DNA from: Candidatus Gallipaludibacter merdavium
Lineage (GTDB): Bacteria > Bacteroidota > Bacteroidia > Bacteroidales > Paludibacteraceae
Direction: 5' to 3'
DNA length: 64,000 bases
NCBI GenBank assembly: GCA_017694875.1
Contig: JADIMG010000003.1
Coordinates: 1 to 64,000 of the forward strand
The position numbers and the translations under genes were made by a program. Below the pieces are notes generated by a model, which did no database searches, was not told where the DNA came from, and saw only the letters and a program-made list of their open reading frames with translations. Shown here piece after piece: positions 45,331-55,300 of this stretch (its first letter is position 1; every line of letters starts with the position of its first letter).

Positions 45331-46038
45331 TTACCTGTATTTTGCTACATACGCATCAAATTCATCGCTCTCCAAATAGGGTAAAACCTCTTCCAATTTC
45401 GAGTAGAACATTGAATGATCATAGGAATAGTAGGACCCCATCCTTGCAAAATATTCATGAGTATGTTCCAGAAGTATGAGCTTTACCTTACAGTAATCCT
45501 GAGGGCTGACTATTCTTGCCAATGCCAAGTCGAAAAACATCCAATTATTTGGGCAGAGACTGATTTTTCTGCCGTTCAGAATCGGAACAATTTCATGTGA
45601 ATAATACTTTTCCAATGTTGCATAATTGTCGTTCACCAATCCCATGCCTGTTTTTACCGTTTCCTTGAAGCGAAGGTATTCGTCGGTAGTAAACAAGTCC
45701 GCTCCACTCGTGCACGGGAAACGGAATGAGTTTGGAAGCCCTAACATCCTGCCGTCAAGACGGACATGGCTAACATTATACAAGGGAATGGCATAGAATC
45801 TCTGATACCATTCTGACAAAATGGAAAAACGCTTGTGATAGATTGGGTAAACCAACTGATAATCAACCTTTGCTGAGCCGGGATTCTGAACATAAGTCAT
45901 ACAACCATTAAGCACCACCCACTGGCACTCTCCCTTGTGGGAGTTATCCACAAGGGAAAACTCACCTTTCAGCAACCTGAAACCGGAAAAACAAGGGTCA
46001 GACTTCAAATCCTTCAATATGTCACATATATCGTTCAT
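45331..46038 (-). CDS. Protein of unknown function, last gene of the RHS operon
   Basis: 235 residues, soluble, no signal peptide. Recognisable pieces are few: GECQWVVLNGCMTYVQNPGS, FRFPCTSGADLFTTDEYLRF and a tyrosine-rich end (YYSYDHSMFYSKLEEVLPYL). I do not recognise a family. It follows the 188-residue gene after 12 bases and is the most distal gene in the operon headed by the RHS protein, a position typical of immunity or accessory genes. No evidence yet for which toxin, if any, it neutralises. Confidence 0.6.
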   Translation of the reverse strand: MNDICDILKDLKSDPCFSGFRLLKGEFSLVDNSHKGECQWVVLNGCMTYVQNPGSAKVDYQLVYPIYHKRFSILSEWYQRFYAIPLYNVSHVRLDGRMLGLPNSFRFPCTSGADLFTTDEYLRFKETVKTGMGLVNDNYATLEKYYSHEIVPILNGRKISLCPNNWMFFDLALARIVSPQDYCKVKLILLEHTHEYFARMGSYYSYDHSMFYSKLEEVLPYLESDEFDAYVAKYR

Positions 46039-46050
46039 AGCTGTATTCTT

Positions 46051-46617
46051 TTATCCGTTAATATCCGATTGACCGTATTCCTCTTTCCATTTCTCGTGTT
46101 CCTCCTTTGTCAAGGCATAGCAACTCTCGATACTGACATTGGTCAACTTTGCCTTCTCCAAGGCTTCTTTTACAAGCCTGGTACAAATACAAAAGCTGGA
46201 ATGCATTACGGAAAACAAAGCAGGAGGGGTCTCTGACAATTCAAAACGAAACGGCCAGGTTTTTGTGACATTTTGCTTCACAAATGGATACCCTTTCAGA
46301 TTATACATTAAATAATAAGGAAAAGGCGCTCCTTCAATGTGAACCGGATAAGAGATATTGTCCATATCGATAAAACGGCTCAACAACTCAATGAGTCTTT
46401 GGGAATAGAACTGGAGGGTAACACTTTCATTATAGACAATGATATCCGTCCAGCGTTTGCCTTTCTTTACATAAAACCCAAGATCTTCAGGAAGCCTTTC
46501 GTGCGTTGTTGGGCATATCAGCCAGTCTATGTCCCTATAATAATAAGGAGGCATAACCTTTAGCTCCATAACCGAATGGGCAAAAATATTATTTTGAAAA
46601 TGAAAAAATTCTGTCAT
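46051..46617 (-). CDS. Protein of unknown function in the RHS operon
   Basis: 188 residues, no signal peptide or membrane helix. It contains YYYRDIDWLICPTTHERLPE, then DIIVYNESVTLQFYSQRLIE and MHSSFCICTRLVKEALEKAK. The first of these looks like the start of immunity-type (imm-like) proteins of other contact systems, but I cannot name a family. It lies between a 178-residue exported protein gene and the 235-residue gene, all on the RHS-operon strand. A candidate immunity protein, by position only. Confidence 0.55.
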   Translation of the reverse strand: MTEFFHFQNNIFAHSVMELKVMPPYYYRDIDWLICPTTHERLPEDLGFYVKKGKRWTDIIVYNESVTLQFYSQRLIELLSRFIDMDNISYPVHIEGAPFPYYLMYNLKGYPFVKQNVTKTWPFRFELSETPPALFSVMHSSFCICTRLVKEALEKAKLTNVSIESCYALTKEEHEKWKEEYGQSDING

Positions 46618-46665
46618 AGCTGTTTGTGTTTATATGTATATTTTATCTATCTCTGGAGCCAGACT

Positions 46666-47202
46666 TTAGTCTGATATGCCATTTTCAACCAAGAAAATAC
46701 TTGATGGCTTGAAAAAATATTTTTCATCTATAGAAATAGATACCTGATTATAGGCTTCATTCTTATTTACAACGACTATCCTGTCTTCATAAAAATGTGA
46801 TTTCTCGTCTGTCTTGGCAATGATATATGTAAATGTATCACCAGGTCTAATCTTCTTAAGAAATGAATATCCGATGTTGATGTTAAAGGGTTCTGATAGC
46901 CCATCCAATAAACCATCATACAGCATCATTACATAGTTGAAGTCACCTTTTAGCCTAAAAAAGAAATCGTCAATCAACCTGGCATCTGACTTGTCTTCAT
47001 TGGGAGTTAACGCCACCCAGGTCAAATAATCTTCATCTGAATTATTTGTTATCACATACTTGACTATTGTTTGAGTCTGTTTAGTTAAGCCATTGAAATA
47101 ACTGGATGTCAATGTATTAACCTTGATTTGGGATTGGGCATTTAATGTTGTAGCACAAAACAATGCCAACACGAATCTATAAATTACTGTCTTTGTTTTC
47201 AT
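46666..47202 (-). CDS. Exported protein of unknown function in the RHS operon
   Basis: 178 residues with a signal peptide (MKTKTVIYRFVLALFCATTLNAQ). The mature domain is beta-rich: QTIVKYVITNNSDEDYLTWV looks like an immunoglobulin-like or fibronectin-like strand pattern, followed by DDFFFRLKGDFNYVMMLYDG and TFTYIIAKTDEKSHF. I cannot name the family. It probably faces the periplasm, where it could guard against an exported toxin. It lies downstream of the two paralogous membrane protein genes. Confidence 0.6.
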   Translation of the reverse strand: MKTKTVIYRFVLALFCATTLNAQSQIKVNTLTSSYFNGLTKQTQTIVKYVITNNSDEDYLTWVALTPNEDKSDARLIDDFFFRLKGDFNYVMMLYDGLLDGLSEPFNINIGYSFLKKIRPGDTFTYIIAKTDEKSHFYEDRIVVVNKNEAYNQVSISIDEKYFFKPSSIFLVENGISD

Positions 47203-47254
47203 TTCTCCTGCCTATTTATAATGGTTGACTTCCTAGAAATTTATGTTCATTCCG

Positions 47255-48004
47255 TCAAGGAATGGAATAGGACACAAGATTACTGCGTATATCCAACTTA
47301 TCTTCTTCAAAACCATAACGAACATCAATTCCAAACACATAACTATTACCCGTTTCGTCTTTTACAGGCGAATAAGAAATGTTCAAACTGTATTTGTCCG
47401 GTTCTTCCGTGTAGACCGTAAATTCATATTCACTTTGGCTGCACAATCGGGCTAGTGCATCCAACTGCTGTTGTGAACGAGTTTCGTATTGACGGGCTTC
47501 CTCTATTATCGACTTCATGGTAGAAAGCATGCTTACAGTGGGGACAAATATGACACCTATCCACCAGAACATCAAATAAAAGGTTCCTGCCGTAATGTAG
47601 CTCAGCAATATATTCCGAAGTACTACCCGCTTGCTTATACGGTCATACAGGATGCTAAACAAGGGGACAACTGCGTATAGCGTCATACAGAACCAAAAGC
47701 CAACGATAAAGTGCCATGGTGCGGGAGAAAACACAGACCATGAACAAAGTACTAAAGGACCTACAATCAAAAAAAACAATAAAAACAGAGAAGCAAAGAT
47801 TGTCCACCAGACAGTATCGTGCAACAGACGGTAAACCAACGGTATTGCCACACAAAAAGCCATCACCTCAGCAAAAAGTTTCCAATTCACTTGAAAGTAT
47901 CCATACATAAAGAACGCCATCCCTATCCAAGAAAGCTGCGTCCATAATACCACCCTATTTCCGCCGGTGAATGGACGCGACAAAAAAGTAGTCAATCTGT
48001 TCAT
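47255..48004 (-). CDS. Membrane protein, paralogue of the upstream neighbour
   Basis: 249 residues from ATG 48004 (MNRLTTFLSRPFTGGN); the longer frame would start within the upstream gene. Four or five transmembrane segments are visible: VVLWTQLSWIGMAFFMYGYF, WKLFAEVMAFCVAIPLVYRL, WTIFASLFLLFFLIVGPLVL and LRNILLSYITAGTFYLMFWW. It shares N-terminal FLSRPFTGGNRVVLWTQL and the VYRLLHDTV segment with the 281-residue gene just upstream, so the two arose by duplication. The C-terminal 90 residues differ in detail (YETRSQQQLDALARLC against YETPSRQQLDALLDLC) and are cytoplasmic or periplasmic. Function unknown; a membrane immunity protein is possible. Confidence 0.65.
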   Translation of the reverse strand: MNRLTTFLSRPFTGGNRVVLWTQLSWIGMAFFMYGYFQVNWKLFAEVMAFCVAIPLVYRLLHDTVWWTIFASLFLLFFLIVGPLVLCSWSVFSPAPWHFIVGFWFCMTLYAVVPLFSILYDRISKRVVLRNILLSYITAGTFYLMFWWIGVIFVPTVSMLSTMKSIIEEARQYETRSQQQLDALARLCSQSEYEFTVYTEEPDKYSLNISYSPVKDETGNSYVFGIDVRYGFEEDKLDIRSNLVSYSIP

Positions 48005-48008
48005 GTGC

Positions 48009-48845
48009 CTACCCTCCATTGTTTTTATCATAAAACACTCCATATTCCACTATAGGTTCCACTCTATATGTCTTTTCTGCTATATTATAGTCAATAATGA
48101 TTCCTATGTATTTCGATTTGCCGTTTAGTGGTCTATAACGGCACCGTATAAAGCAGGTCTTGTTTCTTTCATAAGCACTCAAGAATGCTTGAGCCCTTTC
48201 ATGTAATTTATAAGAACCCTGAGGATAGAAAATGATATGTGACATGTCTGTATCATAAGTCCATATTTCATATTCACCCGAGTCGCACAGGTCAAGAAGC
48301 GCATCCAGCTGCTGCCGCGAAGGAGTTTCGTATTGACGAACCTGGTCCACCATCGATTCCACGACGTGTATCTGTCTTCCTGCGGGAACAAGCAAGGCAC
48401 CTATCCACCAGACAACCAGATACAAGCTGCCTACCAAGATGTAGAGCAACAGTGCATTCCAAAGCGTTATACGCTTGGCAATCCGGTCATATAGGATACT
48501 GAACAAGGGAACGACAATGTTTAAAGTACAAAATAACAATGTCGCAATCAAAGAATGCCATGGACCAAGCAAACTATCGCGCAATTCATAAACTTCCAAA
48601 AAGATGCAAAACCACAAAATCATAGAGGCAATGATTGTCCAACAGACGGTGTCGTGCAACAGACGGTAAACCAACAGTATTGCCACACAACAAGCCATAA
48701 CCGTGGCAAAGAATTTCCAATCCACGAAAAAGTATTCATAGAAATAGAGCTCCATTGCTATCCAATATAGCTGCGTCCATAATACTACCCTATTACCGCC
48801 GGTGAAAGGACGCGACAAAAATGCTGTCAATTTATTCGGTTTCAT
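48009..48845 (-). CDS. Membrane protein next to the RHS gene
   Basis: 278 residues from ATG 48845 (MKPNKLTAFLSRPFTGGN), overlapping the end of the RHS gene by 14 bases, which suggests coupled translation. It has four to five membrane segments (VVLWTQLYWIAMELYFYEYF, TVMACCVAILLVYRLLHDTV, LIATLLFCTLNIVVPLFSIL, LWNALLLYILVGSLYLVVWW) and an extramembrane C-terminal domain of about 100 residues (YKLHERAQAFLSAYERNKTC). It and its downstream paralogue are the first genes after the RHS effector, the usual place for immunity to the effector's C-terminal domain. No family recognised. Confidence 0.65.
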   Translation of the reverse strand: MKPNKLTAFLSRPFTGGNRVVLWTQLYWIAMELYFYEYFFVDWKFFATVMACCVAILLVYRLLHDTVCWTIIASMILWFCIFLEVYELRDSLLGPWHSLIATLLFCTLNIVVPLFSILYDRIAKRITLWNALLLYILVGSLYLVVWWIGALLVPAGRQIHVVESMVDQVRQYETPSRQQLDALLDLCDSGEYEIWTYDTDMSHIIFYPQGSYKLHERAQAFLSAYERNKTCFIRCRYRPLNGKSKYIGIIIDYNIAEKTYRVEPIVEYGVFYDKNNGG

Positions 48846-49350
48846 GGTTTGCATTTATTTTGTTGCTCAAAGGAGTTGGAATATTATTTTTATCTGTTCC
48901 ACATACTATACCATCCTTATAAATGAACCATTTACTTTTAAAAATATCCCAATCCAACAACAAAAATAATAAAAAAGAACTTTTCCGTGGTCCCTTAGCT
49001 TTTCCATCAACAGAATAAGTTGCAGTCTTCGACCCAGTGAAATATGCACCTCGAAATTCCTTCGATAAAGCTTCTGCCATTTTTTTAGAATAACAACCAT
49101 ATAGAACAACTTCTATAGACTCTTTTTTTTCCAGATAATTCATCCATAGCTCACTCTCTGATGCAACTAAAATACAAGAAAGTAGCTTTGCTCCTTTTTC
49201 GTCTGGTTCAATATCATATTTTGTGCTATTCCATTCTACTTGTATTACACCACTACTATGCCCATGAAAAAACAAATGCAATCTATTATCATCTGGGTAT
49301 TCGTACGGGAAGTCCGTTTTATTTGATTGGGGTAAGAATGAAATTTTTTC
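48832..49350 (-). other. Variable C-terminal toxin domain of the RHS protein
   Basis: Encodes the 172 residues after VDPDGK. A His-Gly motif at the end of one predicted strand (LFFHGH) and a Gly-Cys at the end of another (VVLYGC) are what caspases, gingipains and RTX-type C80 peptidases share. The domain is different from those of the two small RHS-core proteins at 59.5 and 62.2 kb. Confidence 0.5.
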
Positions 49351-52300
49351 TTTCCCATCCGGATCAACATATTTCACCGGATTCCACATGCAATAGGCAT
49401 AAGGAGAAATTGTAGGATATTTGTCGGACAATGGATCAACAGACAACCAATGGCCCCATGAACCGTAATAATATCTGGCTCCAAAATAATCATAGCCGGT
49501 CTCTGCATCACGTTCCTTACCGGTAAACTTATATCGTTCGTTATAATCACGCGAAAATTGATTGGCTACCAATTCACCATAAGGCGCATAATGGATATAT
49601 TGGACCGGCCTACCATTTCTATTAGTTATCCAATTGGCTGAACCCAAATGATCAGCATGATAGTAATACTGTTCAACTTCGTTATCGTTAATATAAGCAT
49701 TAGACTTCACCGCCTCCAATAGAATATCACGATGTGCCAACAGATCTATGTATTCCAAATGTACGGCACCGCAATGATAATCCAGCTCCTCGCGCTTTTC
49801 ACCCTTAATATCTACTGTGCTGACAGCTTTAAGCAACAAGTCCTTTTGGCGGAACGGATCATATTGCGCATACCATTCACTGAAAGCCTTTATCTGTAGT
49901 TTTTCCGGTTCACTCAACTCCGTATCAACGGGCTGAACCATGTCAGCAAATCCACCACGACCAATGGAAGCTGCCAAACGTTCTGTTCCTGCATAGTAGT
50001 GCTTGGTATAACCTTTCCGTGTGACAACCATATACGGATTGGGATAAAGCACTGCATCATCAAACATCACTTGTGCTTTCGTGTAACCTGCATTGAGTTG
50101 GTCGACAGCGCTTGTGCCTACCAGTTTATATACACGTTCACCATTGGCATCATAGCCATAGTAGCCTGCATATTTTACACCTAACACAAACCGTAACCTG
50201 TTTTCCTCATCCCACTCATGGAAACGTCCTGCATTGCGTGAGCAACTGATGGATTGGACCATATTTCCAGCAGCATCCCAGAAGAACGCCATTTCACCGA
50301 CATTCGAATCATAGGCAGTCCGTGGCTGATGAGTGTATCTATAACTATCATAACCAAACAGCAAATCGGAACGACCTAAAGGCGTATCGGTAAACTTGCT
50401 GCCCATACGCCCAGCCGGAGAATAACTCGCATTCTGATAATAAGAGAAATCACCGGTCCCTGTTGACTTGACGAGCCGATATTGACTGTCATACTTATAA
50501 TCATTTACATAGGCTCCACCCAACACAGGATTGGTCCATGCCGGTGCAGACTGGTTAATGGCGAGGATATTGCCGACGGCATCATACTTATAAGACAGCT
50601 CTTGCAGTGGAGTCGCATCAGGCAATTCCGTATGCATAGCATTCAGCCACTGCCGCTTGGAATCATATGAATATTTTGTCATTACTCCATTACCCGCCAA
50701 ACGGACTATGGTTCTTCCCTGTTCATCATACACTCTGTCCCACAAATAGATGTTTTGCTGCCCATGCTTGATTCCTGCTACCGATTTCAGCAAACCACCT
50801 GTAGTATAACCATAATGCAATACCTCGCCATCGGGATAGACAATATTGCGTATACGGCCGAAACTGTCATATTTGAACTGCGTCTTGAAAACATATACAT
50901 AGCCGTCAACAGGAAGGACCACCCGACGTAAAGACTGTGCAACATTGCCCATTCTATCATAAACAAATTCCTCTCTTCCTGTTCCATCCACTCTACCAGC
51001 AATTCTACCGGCATTGTCATAAACATAGCGGACATTGTTTTCAGGATGTACCGGATACACGACTTCCGACAAACGATTGTATGAATACTTGTATTCCACC
51101 GCTTCGTTGTGCTGCAACAGATTGGCAGTCTGTTTGCTTACCACATTTCCGGCAAGGTCATATTTCCAGATTGTACGACCTGCATCAGGATGGTCTCTTT
51201 CTTTGACCTGACCAAACATGTTATATTTATAGTGAGTGCTATATCCGTCCGGATCGGTCGCACAATACAGTTCACCTATGGGCGTATATTGAAAAAATGT
51301 TCTGCTACTATCTCCTGCAACCTGCTGCACAATCCAATCCTGCGGCGATTTGAGCACCATTGTCTTTATGCCGTTCTCATCTGTCATGTTGCTACTGAAG
51401 CGCAAAACATTTCCAGCATCTCTATCAAAATGGTAATCCATGCTTTTTGAAGATCCGTCAGCATTGTATTGATTGATAAGCCTATCCTGAACGTCATAGC
51501 TGAAACGGGTTATCGGTCGATTATTATCCAAGGGTTCATATGCATAAGAAGAACGCTGTGCGACAAAAGGAACTTCACTGGCAATAACCCTCCCGAAAGT
51601 ATCCCATTCTTCTGCCCCATCTACCACCCACATGTCATCTCCGTTCACTTCAGCGTAATGCTTCTTCTGTATGTTTCTTCCCAACTGGTCATAAAGAGAC
51701 ACTTCCTGCTGCGTAAACAGAGAGTCATACATACTCTTATAGACATGTGTAAAATCATATGCCGGTGTATATACCAGATCATTGTTGATGAGACGATACT
51801 CATACCTGACCGTATAAAACTTGCCATGCAACAACTCCTGCGGCGCCAACACACGACTAAGTCGGCCCATATAGTCATAATAATAGCGCATTTCGTTGCC
51901 GGCAGGATCAACTGTACGCAAAGGCAGACCCCAACGGTAATCATAGTCAGTATAGGTTCTGAGACGGAAAGGATTGTCTATTGATACTACATATGAATAG
52001 GTTAAAGAGTCATAAGCAAAAGAAGACCAGCTTCGTTCATTATTTACATTTTCAGGTGAAATAAGTGCTGTCACATTACCAAAAGCATCGTATTTCACAT
52101 GTGTGACGGCAGTCAGATTCTGAAGACTATCTTCCATTCGTATATGAGCCGGTTGACCCCATGGAGAATAGCTTACAGACGAACTACGCAGTAATTGTCC
52201 GGAATTGTCATATACCTTCTCTGTCTTGGGCAAGGAAATCATATTGTTGGCAGTGTTGGGCAAATAGGTCACAATTTGCCGCCAATCGTCACCAGGAACA

Positions 52301-55300
52301 GTAATATCACCTTCATCAACATATTCAATGATATTATGGTAACGGTCGTAATGGATATCGTAGCGAGTCGTTATCTGAGGCGTTTCTTCCGCTTCATAAT
52401 ATTCCGTCCAATATCCATCCTTGGAAACAAATGCGTTGGCATCATCACAGATACTGTCTCCTCCAGTCTCACTGCCTGTGACCATATTGGTATATCTGCT
52501 ACCATGTATCTGCCGAATGTACTTGTTCCCATCAGAATCTGTTAGCAAACTCTCCTTCAACTCACCGTTCAACAAGAAAGACCGGTTATGATAATAGGCC
52601 TCATTCACCTTTTGTCCGCCGGTCTCCACCCTTACATATTCATATCCATAACTTGTCTTTTCGTAATTATCATAATAGGCATTTCCGTATTCCAATTCTG
52701 TAATACAGTCTTTCGCCTCTGTCATAGGATGATTAGGCAGATAATTGACTATACGCCGTAATTCCCATTGACGGTTTCTGTGTCGGGATGTCGGTTCGGA
52801 AAGCGTATAATCCAACAGTATCTGATGACCGGTAGGATTGGTGACCGCTGTAAGCAGATTGGCTTTCCCTGCTGTATTGTAACGCACATAAATCCTGTCA
52901 TCTTCTTCCCACACATAATCAGGCAGGCCATCACCATCCATATCTGTCATCATTACATTGCCTGTGGTGAATGATTCGCCCCAAGGAGAAGATTTTACAC
53001 CCAATTCAATTTTTACGACAGATATAGTAAACCCTCCCGTTACTCCCAATGTGGTCGTATAACCAAGCGTCTGATTAGCGGAAATATTCGTTACATTAGA
53101 AACATTCTGAGGAGAGTCAAACAACACACCGTCACTCCCCATACCACGGTTATAGGCCACAGACACCTGCTTCCCTGTTTGCGTTATTTTGTCAGGAAGT
53201 CCGTCCCCGTTAACATCCATAAACATCGCATACGTCCGGTCATCGGATATAGAACCTCCAAGGCCGCCACTAATACTCACCTGTGCAATGGAAAAAGGAG
53301 AACGGTTACCACCAACATTAAGATCTCCGCTACTACTGCTTCCCTCGTTGATATTACCGGAAAACTCAAACGGTTCAGAGAAAGTGTATCCGAGATTGTA
53401 GCAGACCGTATGATTCTCCACATCTACCTTATCCGGCAAACCGTCTGCATTGACATCCACAAAATTGATGAGGGTCGATGATCCTCCTGAAGCGCCTGAA
53501 GCTCCACACGAGCCACTCAGATAAAACTTACCATCGCGCAAGCCATTGCCAGACAGTTTCTGCATCTCTGAAGTACAAGCAGAGAAAGATGTACCAGCGG
53601 TATTGTTGGTGCTTCGGAAAGGAGAAAATCGGTTTACACTCTGCAACTTGCCGATTCCACCCCATGGCATACTGTATTGTATGCCATCTTTCCCGACAAA
53701 ATCAGGATAACCGTCACCATTCATGTCCATATAATCAACAACCACTTCATATGTACCCTTGCTGAGTGACGCATTCATAATGCCTAATGCTCCCCAAGAA
53801 ACACTATGCTGTACAGAACGGCTTTGTTTGCGTACGAAATTATTCTTTCGGGTCTCGCCTTGTCTGAATGGGATGGAACTATCATACTCCACAATATCCT
53901 CCACATCGTCCTGTATGGTAATTTCGCGGGCATTGCTATGCAAAGACTTGCCTATACAGCCCAAGTTACCATAAGCAATCCATTGCCCTGTCCGGCTGTC
54001 TGCATTCATCGGCACCCAATATGCCGTACCTGAAATTGGGTTGAACAAATTGCTTTCTGCAAATGCAGCATCAACCTGCGAAGCCCAATCTCCTTCTCCC
54101 GAAAAAGACATGGCCGATTGATTTTCCGAAAAAGACGGATTCTGCCGCGCATATTCTGCAGCAAGCAACTGCGTATTGACAAGGGAATCCAAAAAAATGA
54201 TATCATGGTCATTCAGATTCTGATAAGCGAATGCACCCCAGCCTTTATGCAGGACACCAAACAATTTTCGGTAGGCTGACGAAGCAGGATATAAGGATGT
54301 ATGGCTTATTTGTACATCAGGATAATAAACAACCGTATCACGAACAGTAGTACCTGTAGCCTCATTCGTCAGAAAATCAGATATGTATTGCAAACAGGGA
54401 GTTAGCTGTATATCGCTCCAACGAGGTTCAACCACACTGTTGTCAACAGGAGACAAAGTGACTATGATGCTGTCGTTTTCACTGACCGATAATGTAAGTG
54501 AAGGAACATTTACATTGCCAGGATGCAAAACAGTATTGACAATATATGCTGATGAAGCACCGTTGGCTCTTTTTACCTTTAAAGCAACTGGTTCTAACCC
54601 TTCATTACGGCCTGAAAAAGACAAAATAACGCTACCGTCTGCATGAGCCTGAAAATACCCATTGCCGGAACATACATAATCGTTTTGGGAATCATACACA
54701 TCTGTTTCCCCTGAATAACGGACTATATGACGCCATACAGTCTTGTCATAACGGTTGTTTTCACCTGACCGCAAACGGAACATCAGAATATCGCCTTTCT
54801 GAACTGTCAAGGTCTCCGACCAGGAATGCACACTATAGTCATCGGCAGCCACAGTTCCATCGCGCAACAAAGTGTAATTTCCTGCATGAAGATGCATACC
54901 ATCTCCTTGAGGAGTTATGTTACGGCAATGCTGTATAGTATAGGAAATACCATCAGCGGTTAACGAACGGGAACGTGATTCAGAAGTATTTTCTACAAGA
55001 GAAATACTATCGGTCAGTGTTATGGTTCCTGATTTTGGAGCCACCCATACACGTACGGTCTCAATATCCGGGTCTGCATCGAGAGGATTGCAGACATATT
55101 CCAAACGATATACATTTACACGACCATTTTCTATCCGATATATCAACCCACTATCTATTAATAAAGGGGCATTGGAAGGTGCCATCTGCGCATATTTGGG
55201 TGTTGAAATATCCGGACGGTTAGATGTGGTTCCATCAATCTCTTCATACAATTTCTCCGCATCAGTCTTTATGACACTACCATCATAATAAAGCATTTCG

